A DNA stretch of 61,905 bases from Thermoflexia bacterium (GTDB taxonomy: Bacteria; Chloroflexota; Anaerolineae; B4-G1; DUEL01). Below, piece after piece: positions 23,582 through 32,047 of the stretch. Made by a program: the position numbers and the translations under genes. The notes beneath the pieces are model-generated. The model was given only the letters and a program-made list of their open reading frames with translations, was not told where the DNA came from and made no database searches. The stretch lies in the NCBI GenBank assembly GCA_011192125.1, contig DUEL01000001.1, forward strand, positions 14,846 to 76,750. Reading direction: 5' to 3'. Within the stretch, counting starts at the first letter, position 1. Each line of letters opens with the position of its first letter.

Positions 23582-24565
23582 ATGAACATTCTGGTCACAG
23601 GAGGCGCAGGCTACATCGGCAGCATCGTCGCCGAGGAACTGATCCGACAGGGCGAATCGGTGGTGGTGTTCGACAACCTGTACACCGGCCACCGGGCCGC
23701 CGTCCCTCCGGAGGCGGTCTTCGTCGAGGGGGACCTGGCGGATCGGGCTGCCATCAAGGCGGTCTTCGACACCTACGAGATCGACGCCGTGATGCACTTC
23801 GCTTCCTACACCCTGGTCGGCGAGTCGATGGAGCAGCCCTTCAAGTACCTGGGCGACAACGTCACCAACGGCCTGAACCTGCTGCAGGAGGCCGTCGCCC
23901 ACGGCGTCCGCCGCTTCATCCTCTCCTCCACCGCCAACCTGTTCGACCAGCCGGAGCGGATGCCCATCGACGAAGAGGAACGGATCATTCCAGGCAGCCC
24001 CTACGGTGAGTCGAAGCACATCCTGGAGCGGATCCTGCACTGGATGGACCGCATCTTTGGCTTCCGCTACGCCGCGCTGCGCTACTTCAACGCCGCCGGG
24101 GCCTCCCCCACCGGCGAGCGGGGGGAGGACCACGACCCGGAGACCCATCTGATCCCCCGCGTCCTTCAGGTGGCCCTCGGTCAGCGGGATAAGATCGTCA
24201 TCTTCGGCGACGACTACCCCACACGGGATGGCACCTGCGTGCGGGACTACATCCACGTGGTGGACCTGGCCCAGGCCCACATCCTGGCCCTCCGCGCGCT
24301 GGACCAGGGAAGCCGGACCTACAACCTGGGCAACGGGCGGGGGTTCACCGTGAAGGAGGTCATCGAGACCTGTCGGGAGGTGACCGGCCACCCGATCCCG
24401 GCGGAGATCGGTCCCCGCCGTCCTGGCGACCCCGCCGTCCTGGTCGCCAGCAGCGAGAAGATCCGGCGGGAACTGGGGTGGGAGCCGAAGTACCCCGACC
24501 TGCGCACCATCATCGAGCACGCCTGGGAGTGGCATCGGACCCACCCGCACGGCTATGAACGCTGA
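23582..24565 (+). CDS. galE: UDP-glucose 4-epimerase
   Basis: A 327-residue extended SDR interconverting UDP-glucose and UDP-galactose for glycan synthesis. [10 protein letters not shown] is the NAD loop. SSTANLF carries the catalytic Ser/Thr region, and [10 protein letters not shown] the Tyr-x3-Lys. [10 protein letters not shown] and the later [18 protein letters not shown] are classic GalE motifs. Length is normal. AGGAGGTCTCG directly precedes the ATG. It stands with the GT4 and GH5-like genes at the end of the glycan region. Confidence 0.95.
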   Translation: MNILVTGGAGYIGSIVAEELIRQGESVVVFDNLYTGHRAAVPPEAVFVEGDLADRAAIKAVFDTYEIDAVMHFASYTLVGESMEQPFKYLGDNVTNGLNLLQEAVAHGVRRFILSSTANLFDQPERMPIDEEERIIPGSPYGESKHILERILHWMDRIFGFRYAALRYFNAAGASPTGERGEDHDPETHLIPRVLQVALGQRDKIVIFGDDYPTRDGTCVRDYIHVVDLAQAHILALRALDQGSRTYNLGNGRGFTVKEVIETCREVTGHPIPAEIGPRRPGDPAVLVASSEKIRRELGWEPKYPDLRTIIEHAWEWHRTHPHGYER

Positions 24566-24662
24566 GGACACTGAGAGCGCTGAAGGCACTGATGGTCTGA
24601 CCCCTTTCAGCACCCTCAGTGATCTCAGTGCTTTCAGTGGCCTCAGTGACCTCAGTGATTTC
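24564..24662. repeat. CACTGAG / CAGTGATCT word-repeat tract with inverted arms
   Basis: Left arm words GACACTGA, GCGCTGAA, GGCACTGA; right arm five 9-base copies (CAGTGATCT, CAGTGCTTT, CAGTGGCCT, CAGTGACCT, CAGTGATTT). It fills the galE-GT4 gap almost exactly and may act as a hairpin. Confidence 0.85.
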
Positions 24663-24667
24663 GGCTG

Positions 24668-25801
24668 ATGCGCGTTCTCTTAAACGCCTGGTTCTGGTCA
24701 CGCCCGGAGACCGGCAGCGGGCAGTACACCCGCCGCCTGGTGGAGCACCTGTCGGCCCTGGAGCCGGGTCTGGACGTGACACTGATCGCGCCGGGGAAGG
24801 GGCTTGGGTTTCAGGTTTCAAAGTTTTCGGGCAAGGAGACCCTGAAGCCCGAAACCTCCAACCTGACCAAACTGTACTTCGAACAGGTCGCCTTCCCCCG
24901 CGCCTGCCGCCGCCTGAGGGCAGACGTGGCCCACGTCCCCTACTGGGCCCCCCCGATGGCCCCCTCCGTTCCCACCGTCGTCACCATCCACGACATCATC
25001 CCGCTGGTCCTGCGGGAGTACCGGGGCGGGCCGCTGGTGCGGGCCTACACCGCCCTGGTCGCCACGGCCGCCCGCAGCGCCGCCCTGGCCCTCACCGACT
25101 CGGAGGCCTCCCGGCGGGACATCCTGGCCCACCTGGACCTTCCCCCCGAGCGGGTGCGGGTCATCTACCTGGCAGCCGATCCCCGCTTCCGGCCCGATCC
25201 CGGACCGGACGACGCAGCGGTCCGCGCCCGGTACGGCCTTCCAGAGCGGTACGTCCTCTACCTGGGCGGGTTCGACGTCCGCAAGAACGTCGCCACGGCC
25301 TTGGCAACCTACCGCTGGGCCGGGCCGGTCATCGGGGAGGAGTGCCCCTTGATCGTGGCGGGGCGGCTGCCGGAGCGGGACACCCCCTTCGCACCCGACC
25401 CCCGCCGCCAGGCCCGGTCGCTGGGCCTCCGACCGGAATGGGTCCGCTTCATCGGCTGGGTGGCGGAGGAGGACAAGCCCGCCCTCTACCGGGGCGCGGT
25501 CGCTTTCCTCTTCCCCTCCCGCTACGAAGGGTTCGGCCTGCCCCCTCTGGAGGCGATGGCCTGCGGGACGCCGGTGGTGGGCAGCAACGCTGCATCCATC
25601 CCCGAGGTCGTCGGCGATGCGGGGGTGCTGGTGGATCCCGACGACGCGGAGGGGATGGCCGGGGCGGTGATCCAACTCGCCGAAGACCCCACCTTCCACG
25701 CCGAACTCCGCCGCCGCGCCCTGGTCCAGGCCGCCCGCTTCTCCTGGGAACGGACCGCCCGCGCCACCCTGGAGGCCTATCGGGAGGTCGCCGAGACATA
25801 G
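24668..25801 (+). CDS. Glycosyltransferase family 4
   Basis: A 377-residue GT-B transferase. N-terminal WFWSRPETGSGQYTRRLVEH, mid PERYVLYLGGFDVRKNVATAL and C-terminal FLFPSRYEGFGLPPLEAMAC (E-x7-E) are typical of the mannosyl/rhamnosyl GT4 group. A GTTTCAG/GTTTCAA word tract with inverted copy (24805-24865) is translated in frame between the expected LIAPGK and KLYFEQVAFPRA strands, adding about twenty residues (GLGFQVSKFSG...). This insertion lies in a loop, so function may be kept. The donor is unknown. Confidence 0.9.
   Translation: MRVLLNAWFWSRPETGSGQYTRRLVEHLSALEPGLDVTLIAPGKGLGFQVSKFSGKETLKPETSNLTKLYFEQVAFPRACRRLRADVAHVPYWAPPMAPSVPTVVTIHDIIPLVLREYRGGPLVRAYTALVATAARSAALALTDSEASRRDILAHLDLPPERVRVIYLAADPRFRPDPGPDDAAVRARYGLPERYVLYLGGFDVRKNVATALATYRWAGPVIGEECPLIVAGRLPERDTPFAPDPRRQARSLGLRPEWVRFIGWVAEEDKPALYRGAVAFLFPSRYEGFGLPPLEAMACGTPVVGSNAASIPEVVGDAGVLVDPDDAEGMAGAVIQLAEDPTFHAELRRRALVQAARFSWERTARATLEAYREVAET
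24805..24865. repeat. GGTTTCA word tract with inverted arm inside a GT4 gene
   Basis: Words GGTTTCA, GGTTTCA, AAGTTTTC are followed by the inverted GAAGCCCGAAACCTCCAACC. It is in frame and appears inserted in a conserved gene. Confidence 0.65.
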
Positions 25802-25815
25802 AAAGGAGGTGTGCT

Positions 25816-27171
25816 GTGGTCCACCCGCCTCAAACAACACCACCCCGCCAACCACGACGCCCTCCCCGTTTCCCTCATCTCCTCCGCTTCCCCGCTTCCC
25901 TGCTTCCTCTCCTCCCCGCCTCCTGCCTCCTGCTTCTCGCCTTCTGCCTCCTGCTTCCTGCCTCCTGTGCCCTGCCCCCTTCCCCCTCCCCCTCCCCGCC
26001 GCCTCCCACCAAGTGGTCCCTCTGGACCGGCCCCACCGCCCTTCGGGGTGCCAACATCTACCAGCGCCGCGTCTACCCGGAACTGGACGGCCCCAACTTT
26101 ATGGGTCCCGGCCCTATCGGCCCGCCCTACACCCAAGAAGACCTCGACCGGCTCGCCGCGCTGGGGGCCAACTACGTCAACATCTCCCATCCCGGCCTCT
26201 TCACCGAGGAGCCACCCTATGTCCTCGATCCCGACGCGGAGGCCAACCTGGACCGACTCCTGAAGATGGCCGCCGATGCGGGCCTCTACGCCGTCATCTC
26301 CTTCCGCACCGGCCCCGGCCGCAGCGAGTTCACCTTCTTCTGGGACGAGGTGGGAGACTGGTTCGACGCATCCTACCTCAACGACACGGTGTGGCAGGAC
26401 CCGGAGGCTCAGCAAGCCTGGGCGGAGATGTGGCGGTACACAGCCCAGCGATACAGGGACAACCCCATCGTCGTCGGGTACGACCTGATGGTGGAGCCCA
26501 ACGCCAACGAGGTCGGCAGCGACGCCCTCCACGACCGGCTGGAGGTGTGGGACCCCGAGGAGTTCTACGCCGAGTACGGAGGCACCCTCTACGACTGGAA
26601 CCGACTGTATCCCGAAATCGTCGCCGCCGTCCGCGAGGTCGATCCAGAGACGCCGATCCTCGTCGGTGGGATGGGGTACAGCGCGGTCGAGTGGCTTCCC
26701 TACCTGGAACCGGTGGACGATCCCTACGTCGTCTACACCGTCCATCAGTACGAGCCCTACGTCTACACCCACCAGGAGCCCCCTGACCTCACCCGCGCCT
26801 ACCCGGGGGACTTCGACGCGGACTGGGACGGGGAGCCGGAGCGGGTGGATCGGGCCTGGCTGGAGGACCTCCTGGCAACGGTGGACGGGTTCCGGGAGGA
26901 GCACGGCGTGCCGGTGGCGGTGAACGAGTTCGGCCTGATGCGCTGGGAGCCGGGGGCGGACGTTTTCCTGGCCGACCAGATGGATCTTTTCGAGGGAAGG
27001 GGTTTAAACTACGCCCTGTGGCTCTGGGAGACCTCGTGGAAACCCTACGCAGAGGAGGTGAACGCCTTCAACTTCCGCCTCGGCCCCGACCCCGACAACA
27101 CCACGGAGGTTCCGTCCGACCTGATGGACGTCATCACCGCCTACTGGTCCCGCAACACCCTCCGCCCATAG
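25816..27171 (+). CDS. Glycoside hydrolase (GH5/cellulase-like) lipoprotein
   Basis: A 451-residue predicted exported (beta/alpha)8-barrel hydrolase. The acid/base Glu lies in YDLMVEPNANEV and the nucleophile Glu in VAVNEFGLM, the two expected GH5-type strand ends; VYTVHQYEPYV supplies the conserved His/Tyr. It may trim or process the polysaccharide made by the neighbouring genes. The start is GTG 25816, five bases after GGAGGT. The signal peptide and lipobox (LLLPASC) are coded by a CTTCCTGCCTCC-type word tract (25885-25990), an unusual origin for a signal sequence. The GH family number is a judgement from motifs. Confidence 0.8.
   Translation: MVHPPQTTPPRQPRRPPRFPHLLRFPASLLPLLPASCLLLLAFCLLLPASCALPPSPSPSPPPPTKWSLWTGPTALRGANIYQRRVYPELDGPNFMGPGPIGPPYTQEDLDRLAALGANYVNISHPGLFTEEPPYVLDPDAEANLDRLLKMAADAGLYAVISFRTGPGRSEFTFFWDEVGDWFDASYLNDTVWQDPEAQQAWAEMWRYTAQRYRDNPIVVGYDLMVEPNANEVGSDALHDRLEVWDPEEFYAEYGGTLYDWNRLYPEIVAAVREVDPETPILVGGMGYSAVEWLPYLEPVDDPYVVYTVHQYEPYVYTHQEPPDLTRAYPGDFDADWDGEPERVDRAWLEDLLATVDGFREEHGVPVAVNEFGLMRWEPGADVFLADQMDLFEGRGLNYALWLWETSWKPYAEEVNAFNFRLGPDPDNTTEVPSDLMDVITAYWSRNTLRP
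25885..25990 (+). repeat. CCTGCCTCCTGCTTC word tract coding a signal peptide
   Basis: A pyrimidine-rich tract of CTTCC, CTGCC, TCCTG words. In the frame used it gives Leu, Pro, Ala, Ser, Cys and Phe, forming the hydrophobic core and lipobox of the hydrolase. Confidence 0.75.
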
Positions 27172-27179
27172 ATCCCCCA

Positions 27180-27998
27180 TCACGCCCTCCTCTCTGCCAC
27201 AGCAAATACCTCCCGCTCGAAGAACCAGCGGAACGGGGGCCAGTTGAAGAGGACGTGCCGGGCGACGCGGAAGAGCCAGTTCTCCCGACGGTTCTGCGGA
27301 GGGGTATCCAACCAGACGCGGGCGTGGAAGCCGTGGCGACGGAGGAGCCGCCAGAGGCTCAGCGCGCTCTGCTCGTTGACGTGGACATCGACGTTGGCGG
27401 GGATGATAGCCCGAGGGTCTTTGGGATAGCGGTCCCCTTGCCCCATCAGAATGCGCACGAACCGCACGACAGGATAGGCGTACCGGTCGTACCACACGTT
27501 GGGGGCGGTGTGGATCACCACACGCCCACCGGGCCGGAGCACCCGCCGGACCTCCCGCAGCGCCTGGTCGAGTTCCCAGGGGTGGAGGTGCTCGACGATG
27601 TCGAAGAGGAGCACCCGGTCGAAGATCCCGTCGGCGAAGGGGAGCCACTTGGCGTCGGCCTGGTAGACGCCGGCCGCCTCCCCGTCGGTGAGGGCCTGGC
27701 GGGACATCTCGACGGCGGCAGGGGCGTAGTCGATGCCGTGGGCTTCCGCCCCGAGGCGGGCGCAGTGGCGGAGGATCTCCCCCCGACCACATCCCACGTC
27801 CAGCACCCGCATCCCCGGCTCGATGCCCGCCACCGCGAAGGCGGCCTTCAGACGACGAGAGAGTTCGCGCCCTTCGCTGGCGACGAACTCCTCGTATCCC
27901 TCGCACACGGAGAGGAAGTACGCCTGGTCGTACCTCTCGGGCGGGACCGGCTGGTCCGCCCGGCCTCCCCCGGGTCCCTTCGATCGGTTCTTTATCAT
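27180..27998 (-). CDS. Class I SAM-dependent methyltransferase
   Basis: A 272-residue methyltransferase. Motif I is VLDVGCGRGEIL, the acidic motif II GIDYAP, and FDRVLLFDIVEHLHP is motif IV/post-I. The family resembles UbiE/Methyltransf_11-type enzymes placed in glycan or lipid clusters; the substrate is unknown. The C-terminal LFNWPPFRWFFEREVF is hydrophobic and may sit on the membrane. ATG 27998 overlaps the stop of the heptad-repeat gene by four bases (ATGA), so the two are translationally coupled and may act together at the membrane. Confidence 0.85.
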   Translation of the reverse strand: MIKNRSKGPGGGRADQPVPPERYDQAYFLSVCEGYEEFVASEGRELSRRLKAAFAVAGIEPGMRVLDVGCGRGEILRHCARLGAEAHGIDYAPAAVEMSRQALTDGEAAGVYQADAKWLPFADGIFDRVLLFDIVEHLHPWELDQALREVRRVLRPGGRVVIHTAPNVWYDRYAYPVVRFVRILMGQGDRYPKDPRAIIPANVDVHVNEQSALSLWRLLRRHGFHARVWLDTPPQNRRENWLFRVARHVLFNWPPFRWFFEREVFAVAERRA

Positions 27999-28600
27999 CC
28001 TCCTCCGAAGAACACCCGGACGATGATCAGCACAATCCCCCCAACAATGGACAGAAGCAGGCCGATGGACCAGCGGAAGTAGATCTGCATTTCCTGTCGC
28101 AGGGCCTGAATTTCCGCCCTCAGTGCTTCCCTCTCCTCTTTCGCTTCGGCGAATCGTCGATCTATCTCGTCAAACCGCCGATCTATCTCGGTGAATCGCT
28201 GGTCCATCGCAGCGAACCGTTGGTCCACCACGGCGAACTGCTGATCTATCATAGCGAATCGCCGGTCCATCGAGGCGAACTGCTGATCCACCCCGGCGAA
28301 CCGTTGGTCCACCAGGGCGAACCGTTGATCTATCTCCTCAGACAGTTCGGTCAGCCGACGGTCCATCTCCCCGGCGAACCGGTCGATCCGCTCCGTGTTC
28401 TGGCGGATAGCCGCCTCGAGCCGGCCCAACTCACTGGTGAGCCGCCGATCCCGCTCCTCAAGGAAGCGGTCGAAATACGGGGGGAATTGGATCAGGAGCC
28501 GTTCGGCCGGTGGCTCTCCCTTCTCCTCCCGGATGACCGTCCCGTAAACGACCCGGGGTTCGCGAATCTCCTGTTCGTTGTTCTCCGCGTTGGTGTCCAT
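27995..28600 (-). CDS. Membrane-anchored heptad-repeat coiled-coil protein
   Basis: A 201-residue protein I cannot name by function. Residues 1-50 are polar, 50-86 helical. Residues 88-150 consist of nine near-identical heptads of the type xxIDQRF / xxVDQRF / xxMDRRF, hydrophobic at two positions four and three apart, a textbook coiled coil. A single membrane helix (178-197, LLLSIVGGIVLIIVRVFF) ends the protein, giving a tail-anchored topology. The heptads are coded by 21-base tandem DNA repeats (about 28150-28340), prone to copy-number change. It is coupled to the methyltransferase. It resembles in style bdr-like repeat proteins, but no homology is claimed. Confidence 0.8.
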   Translation of the reverse strand: MDTNAENNEQEIREPRVVYGTVIREEKGEPPAERLLIQFPPYFDRFLEERDRRLTSELGRLEAAIRQNTERIDRFAGEMDRRLTELSEEIDQRFALVDQRFAGVDQQFASMDRRFAMIDQQFAVVDQRFAAMDQRFTEIDRRFDEIDRRFAEAKEEREALRAEIQALRQEMQIYFRWSIGLLLSIVGGIVLIIVRVFFGGG

Positions 28601-28639
28601 CCCTCTGCTCCCCTGCCAACCTGAGAGGTTCCGAGGCCA

Positions 28640-28668
28640 AGTATATCTTACACCCCCCGGCCCGTCAA
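28640..28668 (-). promoter_or_regulatory. Promoter of the coiled-coil/methyltransferase operon
   Basis: TTGACG (28668-28663), 17 bases, TATACT (28645-28640) on the minus strand: a near-consensus promoter overlapping the murJ stop codon. Confidence 0.8.
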
Positions 28669-30246
28669 GCGGTTCAGCCCCCTCTCGACGGCGGTGCGCA
28701 GAAGGCGGATCTCCTGGATCCCCAGCATCACGGCCAACCCCCCGTAGATGGCAGCACCCACGCCGCTGGCCCCGCCGACGACCACCGCCTCACCGATCAG
28801 CCCCGGCGGCGCCACACCGTCCAGAACCTGCCACACCCCCCAGACCCCCACGGCCATCCCCGTCGACGCAACGGCGGTTTTCAACAGCATCCTCCACATC
28901 CTCCGCCCCTCCATCCCCCCCAGCCGCCTCCAGCCGAGCACCAGCATCGTGACGGCGTGGACGGCCAGTTTGACCGAGTTGACGAACACCAGCAGCGGCA
29001 GGGTCAGCACACCTATCCACCGCAGGCTCAGGGCCAGCAAGGCGTAGAGGACCGTCGTGCCGACTCCCACCAGGGCGGGGGTCAGGGTGTCTTTGCGGGC
29101 GTAGAAGGCGAAGATGAGAGGCTGATCGACGGCGGCGGCCACCAATCCCAGTAGCGCGCACCGCAGCGCCTCCGCCGTCGCCAACGTGTCGGCCGGGGTG
29201 AAGTCCCCGTGCTCGAAGATCAGGGCGACGAGGGGCTCGGCCAGGACGTAGAGACCCAGGGTGGCCGGGATCACCAGGCTCAGGACCAGCCGCAACCCCT
29301 GAGCCAGCGTGGACCGGAAGGGGGCCAGGTCGTCGCTGCCGGCCTGCCGGGAAAGGGTGGGCAGGATGGCGATGGAGACCGCAGTGACGACCAGGCCCAG
29401 GGGGAACTGAATGAGGGTGGCCGCGTACTGCATCCACGAGATGGAAGAATCGCCGGTGTGAGAGGCGAGGTTGTAACTGAGCAGCACGGCCAGGATGTCC
29501 ACCACCAGCCCGAGGAGGATCGGGAGGTAGAGGCGGCCGATCCGCAAGAGGGCCGGATGGCGGAGGTCGAAGGCCGGGCGAAAGCGCGCGCCCCGTAAGC
29601 CGGGCAGTTGAAGCCCCACCTGAAGGGCAGCCCCCAGCAGAAGCCCCACCGCCATACTGTGCACCCCCCACCGACGGCCGAAGAGCAGAGCGACAGCGAC
29701 GACAGCAGCGTTGAACACAGAGGCGGTGAAGGCGGGAAAGGTGAACCGCTTAAGGGCGTACAGCGCGCTGGCGAGGATCCCGGCCGCGTTGAGGAGGACG
29801 ACGGCCGGCAGCGTCACCCGCAGCAGGTCCGTCGCCACGGCCTGGTAAGGGGGAGCCAGCCCCCCCGCCAACATCCGGACCAGCCAGGGGGCCAGGATCT
29901 CCCCCAAGAGGACCAGGACGACCAGGGCGAGGGAGAGGGTGCTCAGGAGGACACTGAGCAGGTGCCAGAGTTCCTCCCGTCGGGCGGGGGAGGCGTAGTC
30001 GGAGAAGACGGGGATCAGGGCGGAGTTGATCATCCCACCGACCAATAGGTCGTACAGGATGGTCGGCACACGGACCGCCACCTCCAGCGCGCTCACGTAG
30101 CCGGTCGCGCCGAAGAGGCCGGACTTGACCATCTCGCGCGCCAGGCCGATGAGACGGCTGGTGATGTTCCCCAGGGCGATGATGCCGGCGGCCTGAGCGA
30201 CCTGTACATGCTCCTCGCTGGGAGGAGTGGGGGGAGGTCTATTCAT
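28648..30246 (-). CDS. murJ: Lipid II flippase MurJ
   Basis: A 532-residue MOP-superfamily transporter with about 14 membrane helices that flips lipid II across the inner membrane. The start region AAGIIALGNITSRLIGLAREM, LYDLLVGGMINSALIPVFSDY and LPTLSRQAGSDDL are MviN/MurJ motifs. ATG 30246 lies eight bases inside the end of cmk. It follows rluB and cmk in one run of overlapping genes. Its presence indicates peptidoglycan synthesis in a lineage where this is sometimes doubted. Confidence 0.93.
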   Translation of the reverse strand: MNRPPPTPPSEEHVQVAQAAGIIALGNITSRLIGLAREMVKSGLFGATGYVSALEVAVRVPTILYDLLVGGMINSALIPVFSDYASPARREELWHLLSVLLSTLSLALVVLVLLGEILAPWLVRMLAGGLAPPYQAVATDLLRVTLPAVVLLNAAGILASALYALKRFTFPAFTASVFNAAVVAVALLFGRRWGVHSMAVGLLLGAALQVGLQLPGLRGARFRPAFDLRHPALLRIGRLYLPILLGLVVDILAVLLSYNLASHTGDSSISWMQYAATLIQFPLGLVVTAVSIAILPTLSRQAGSDDLAPFRSTLAQGLRLVLSLVIPATLGLYVLAEPLVALIFEHGDFTPADTLATAEALRCALLGLVAAAVDQPLIFAFYARKDTLTPALVGVGTTVLYALLALSLRWIGVLTLPLLVFVNSVKLAVHAVTMLVLGWRRLGGMEGRRMWRMLLKTAVASTGMAVGVWGVWQVLDGVAPPGLIGEAVVVGGASGVGAAIYGGLAVMLGIQEIRLLRTAVERGLNRLTGRGV

Positions 30247-30970
30247 CAACGACCGTCCGAGCAGAGGGGTGGATAAGGGGCTCGCCGGGCGGGTCTTTCT
30301 CGTCGACCAGCCGCTCCACCCGCTCCAGCACCTCCTGGACACTCAGGTGGGTCGTGTCGATCACCGCCGCGCCATCCGGAACCAGGAGGGGGGAGACCTC
30401 CCGACTGCTGTCGATCTGGTCCCGGCGGCGCATCCTCCGGAGGACCTCCTCGTAGTCCACGTCCTCTCCGCGCTCCCGCCGTTCCTTCCAGCGACGGCGC
30501 GCCCGCTCCTCCACCGTCGCGTCCAGGTAGATCTTGAGGTCGGCGTCCGGCAGGACCACCGAGCCGATGTCCCGCCCGACCATCACGATCCGTCCCCCGG
30601 CGGCGATCCGCCGCTGCTGGCGGACCAACTCCTCGCGGACGCCCCGGTAGGCGGAGACCACCGAGACGTTGGCGTCCACCTCTGGACGGCGGATGGCCCA
30701 GGTCACGTCCTCCCCGTCGGTCAGGACGGTGTACTGCCGCCCGTCGGCGACGGTCGGTGGAAGGACGTCGATGTGGAGGGCTCGGGCCAGGGCCGTCACC
30801 GCCTCCTCATCCTCAATGGGGATCCCCCGCTGCAACGCGGCCCACGTCACGGCGCGGTACATCACGCCGGTGTCGAAATAGAGATAGCCCAGCCGTCGGG
30901 CGAGTCGCTCGCCGATGGTGCTCTTGCCCGAAGCGGCGGGCCCGTCGATCGCGATCGTCGATGGTTTCAA
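30239..30970 (-). CDS. cmk: Cytidylate kinase
   Basis: A 243-residue CMP/dCMP kinase. The Walker A loop IDGPAASGKST is at the N-terminus, FDTGVMYRAVTWAA binds CMP, GRDIGSVVLPDA and RRRWKERRERG (lid) complete the fold. The best start is TTG 30970 (LKPSTIAIDGP) because a GAGGAG/GAGGGAG ribosome-binding region precedes it and no ATG or GTG is available at the right place. It overlaps rluB by four bases and murJ by eight. Confidence 0.93.
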   Translation of the reverse strand: MKPSTIAIDGPAASGKSTIGERLARRLGYLYFDTGVMYRAVTWAALQRGIPIEDEEAVTALARALHIDVLPPTVADGRQYTVLTDGEDVTWAIRRPEVDANVSVVSAYRGVREELVRQQRRIAAGGRIVMVGRDIGSVVLPDADLKIYLDATVEERARRRWKERRERGEDVDYEEVLRRMRRRDQIDSSREVSPLLVPDGAAVIDTTHLSVQEVLERVERLVDEKDPPGEPLIHPSARTVVDE

Positions 30971-31701
30971 CGCTCCCTCTTGCTCCTCTTGGTATGTTCT
31001 CTCAGCGCGCGGACCTCCGCTGGTGTCAGATACCGCCACCGACCGGGGGGCAGGTTCCCCAGCCGCACCGGCCCGACACGAACGCGGATCAGCCGATGCA
31101 CCGGATGGCCCAGCATCGCTGCCACCCGCCGGATCTGCCGCTTGCGACCTTCCCGGAGGACGACCCGGAGCCAGGTCCGATCCTGCTCCGCCCGCATCAC
31201 CTCGACCCGCGCCGGGGCGGTCCGCCGACCGTCCAACAGGACTCCCCGCCGCCATTTCTCCAGCGTCTCCTCGCTGGGCCGCCCCTCCACGAGGACGTGG
31301 TACTCCTTCTCGTGGCCGAAGCGCGGGTGCGTCAGCCGAAAGGCCAGGTCCCCGTCGTCGGTGAGCAGGATCAATCCCTCGCTCCGCAGGTCCAGCCGCC
31401 CCACCGGGAAAAGGTGGCCGGGCAGGTCCACCAGGTCCCGCACCGTGGGCAGTCGCCCCGTGCCGTCCCCCTCGTCGGAGAGGACCCCACGGGGCTTGTG
31501 GAGGGCGATGTAGGTGTACTCCCGCTTCAGCCGGATCGGCTCGCCGTCCACCGTGATCCGATCCCGCTCGGGGTCGGCCTTCTGGCCCAGTTGGGCCACC
31601 TCCCCGTTGACGGCAACCCTCCCCTGACGGATCAGTTCCTCACAGGCCCGGCGGGAGCCGAACCCGGCGCGGGCCAGGATCTTCTGCAGTCGCTCCTCCA
31701 T
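30967..31701 (-). CDS. rRNA pseudouridine synthase RluB/RsuA family
   Basis: A 244-residue protein with an N-terminal S4 RNA-binding domain (LQKILARAGFGSRRACEELI) and the catalytic Asp in VGRLDLRSEGL. ALHKPRGVLSD and EGRKRQIRRVAAMLGHPV are RsuA/RluB/RluE signatures. It converts specific rRNA uridines to pseudouridine; which site is not clear, with RluB (23S 2605) the most common in this synteny with cmk. ATG 31701 lies only about five bases from the predicted start point of its promoter. Confidence 0.92.
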   Translation of the reverse strand: MEERLQKILARAGFGSRRACEELIRQGRVAVNGEVAQLGQKADPERDRITVDGEPIRLKREYTYIALHKPRGVLSDEGDGTGRLPTVRDLVDLPGHLFPVGRLDLRSEGLILLTDDGDLAFRLTHPRFGHEKEYHVLVEGRPSEETLEKWRRGVLLDGRRTAPARVEVMRAEQDRTWLRVVLREGRKRQIRRVAAMLGHPVHRLIRVRVGPVRLGNLPPGRWRYLTPAEVRALREHTKRSKRER

Positions 31702-31712
31702 TGGCGGACGGT

Positions 31713-31741
31713 ATTATAACGCAGGTGTGGGGAAGGAGCAA
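31713..31741 (-). promoter_or_regulatory. Promoter of rluB-cmk-murJ
   Basis: TTGCTC (31741-31736), 17 bases, TATAAT (31718-31713) on the minus strand. The start point near 31706 leaves almost no leader. Confidence 0.7.
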
Positions 31742-31785
31742 AGGGCCCATCGCCCTCTGTGTCTCTGTGCGAGAGATGTTTTAAG
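31742..31785. repeat. CACAGAG-family half repeat
   Basis: A single CCCTCTGTGTCTCTGTG arm lies upstream of rluB; the matching second arm pair is found at 31965-32032. Confidence 0.55.
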
Positions 31786-31939
31786 GGATCTCGCGCCCCG
31801 GGGGCAGCAGTTCCGCCACGTACTCGGGGGAGGGGTTGATGCGCACCCACCCGCCCGCCGCCATCCATCCCCCGAAAGCCTGGCGGATGTGAGGCCGGTC
31901 GGGGGCGACCTGGACGTGGTCCGCCTTTCTTGACGCCAT
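31781..31939 (-). CDS. Small hypothetical protein (52 aa)
   Basis: A short ORF in an otherwise gene-free gap. The predicted protein has balanced, GC-third-biased codons like its neighbours and a plausible folded composition (ending WVRINPSPEYVAELLPPGRE). ATG 31939 has only a weak GGGGCGGGG upstream. No family is recognised and it has no cysteines or membrane segment. It could be a real small protein or the decayed end of a longer gene. Confidence 0.45.
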   Translation of the reverse strand: MASRKADHVQVAPDRPHIRQAFGGWMAAGGWVRINPSPEYVAELLPPGREIP

Positions 31940-31964
31940 CCCCGCCCCGTGGTACACTCCCCGG

Positions 31965-32032
31965 GGCACAAAGAATCCCAGAGACACGGAGAAAAACTCT
32001 GCGTCCTCCACGCCTCTGTGGTAAAAACAAAC
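31965..32032. repeat. CACAGAG-family inverted repeat hairpin
   Basis: Arms CCCAGAGACACGGAG and CTCCACGCCTCTGTGG face each other upstream of the TPR gene. Confidence 0.75.
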
Positions 32033-32047
32033 ATTCGAGAGAAGCCG

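Noticed and set aside
25809..26786. Alternative frame ORF over the glycoside hydrolase
   Set aside because: It is Pro/Arg/Ser-rich and lacks motifs; the frame from GTG 25816 contains both catalytic glutamates.
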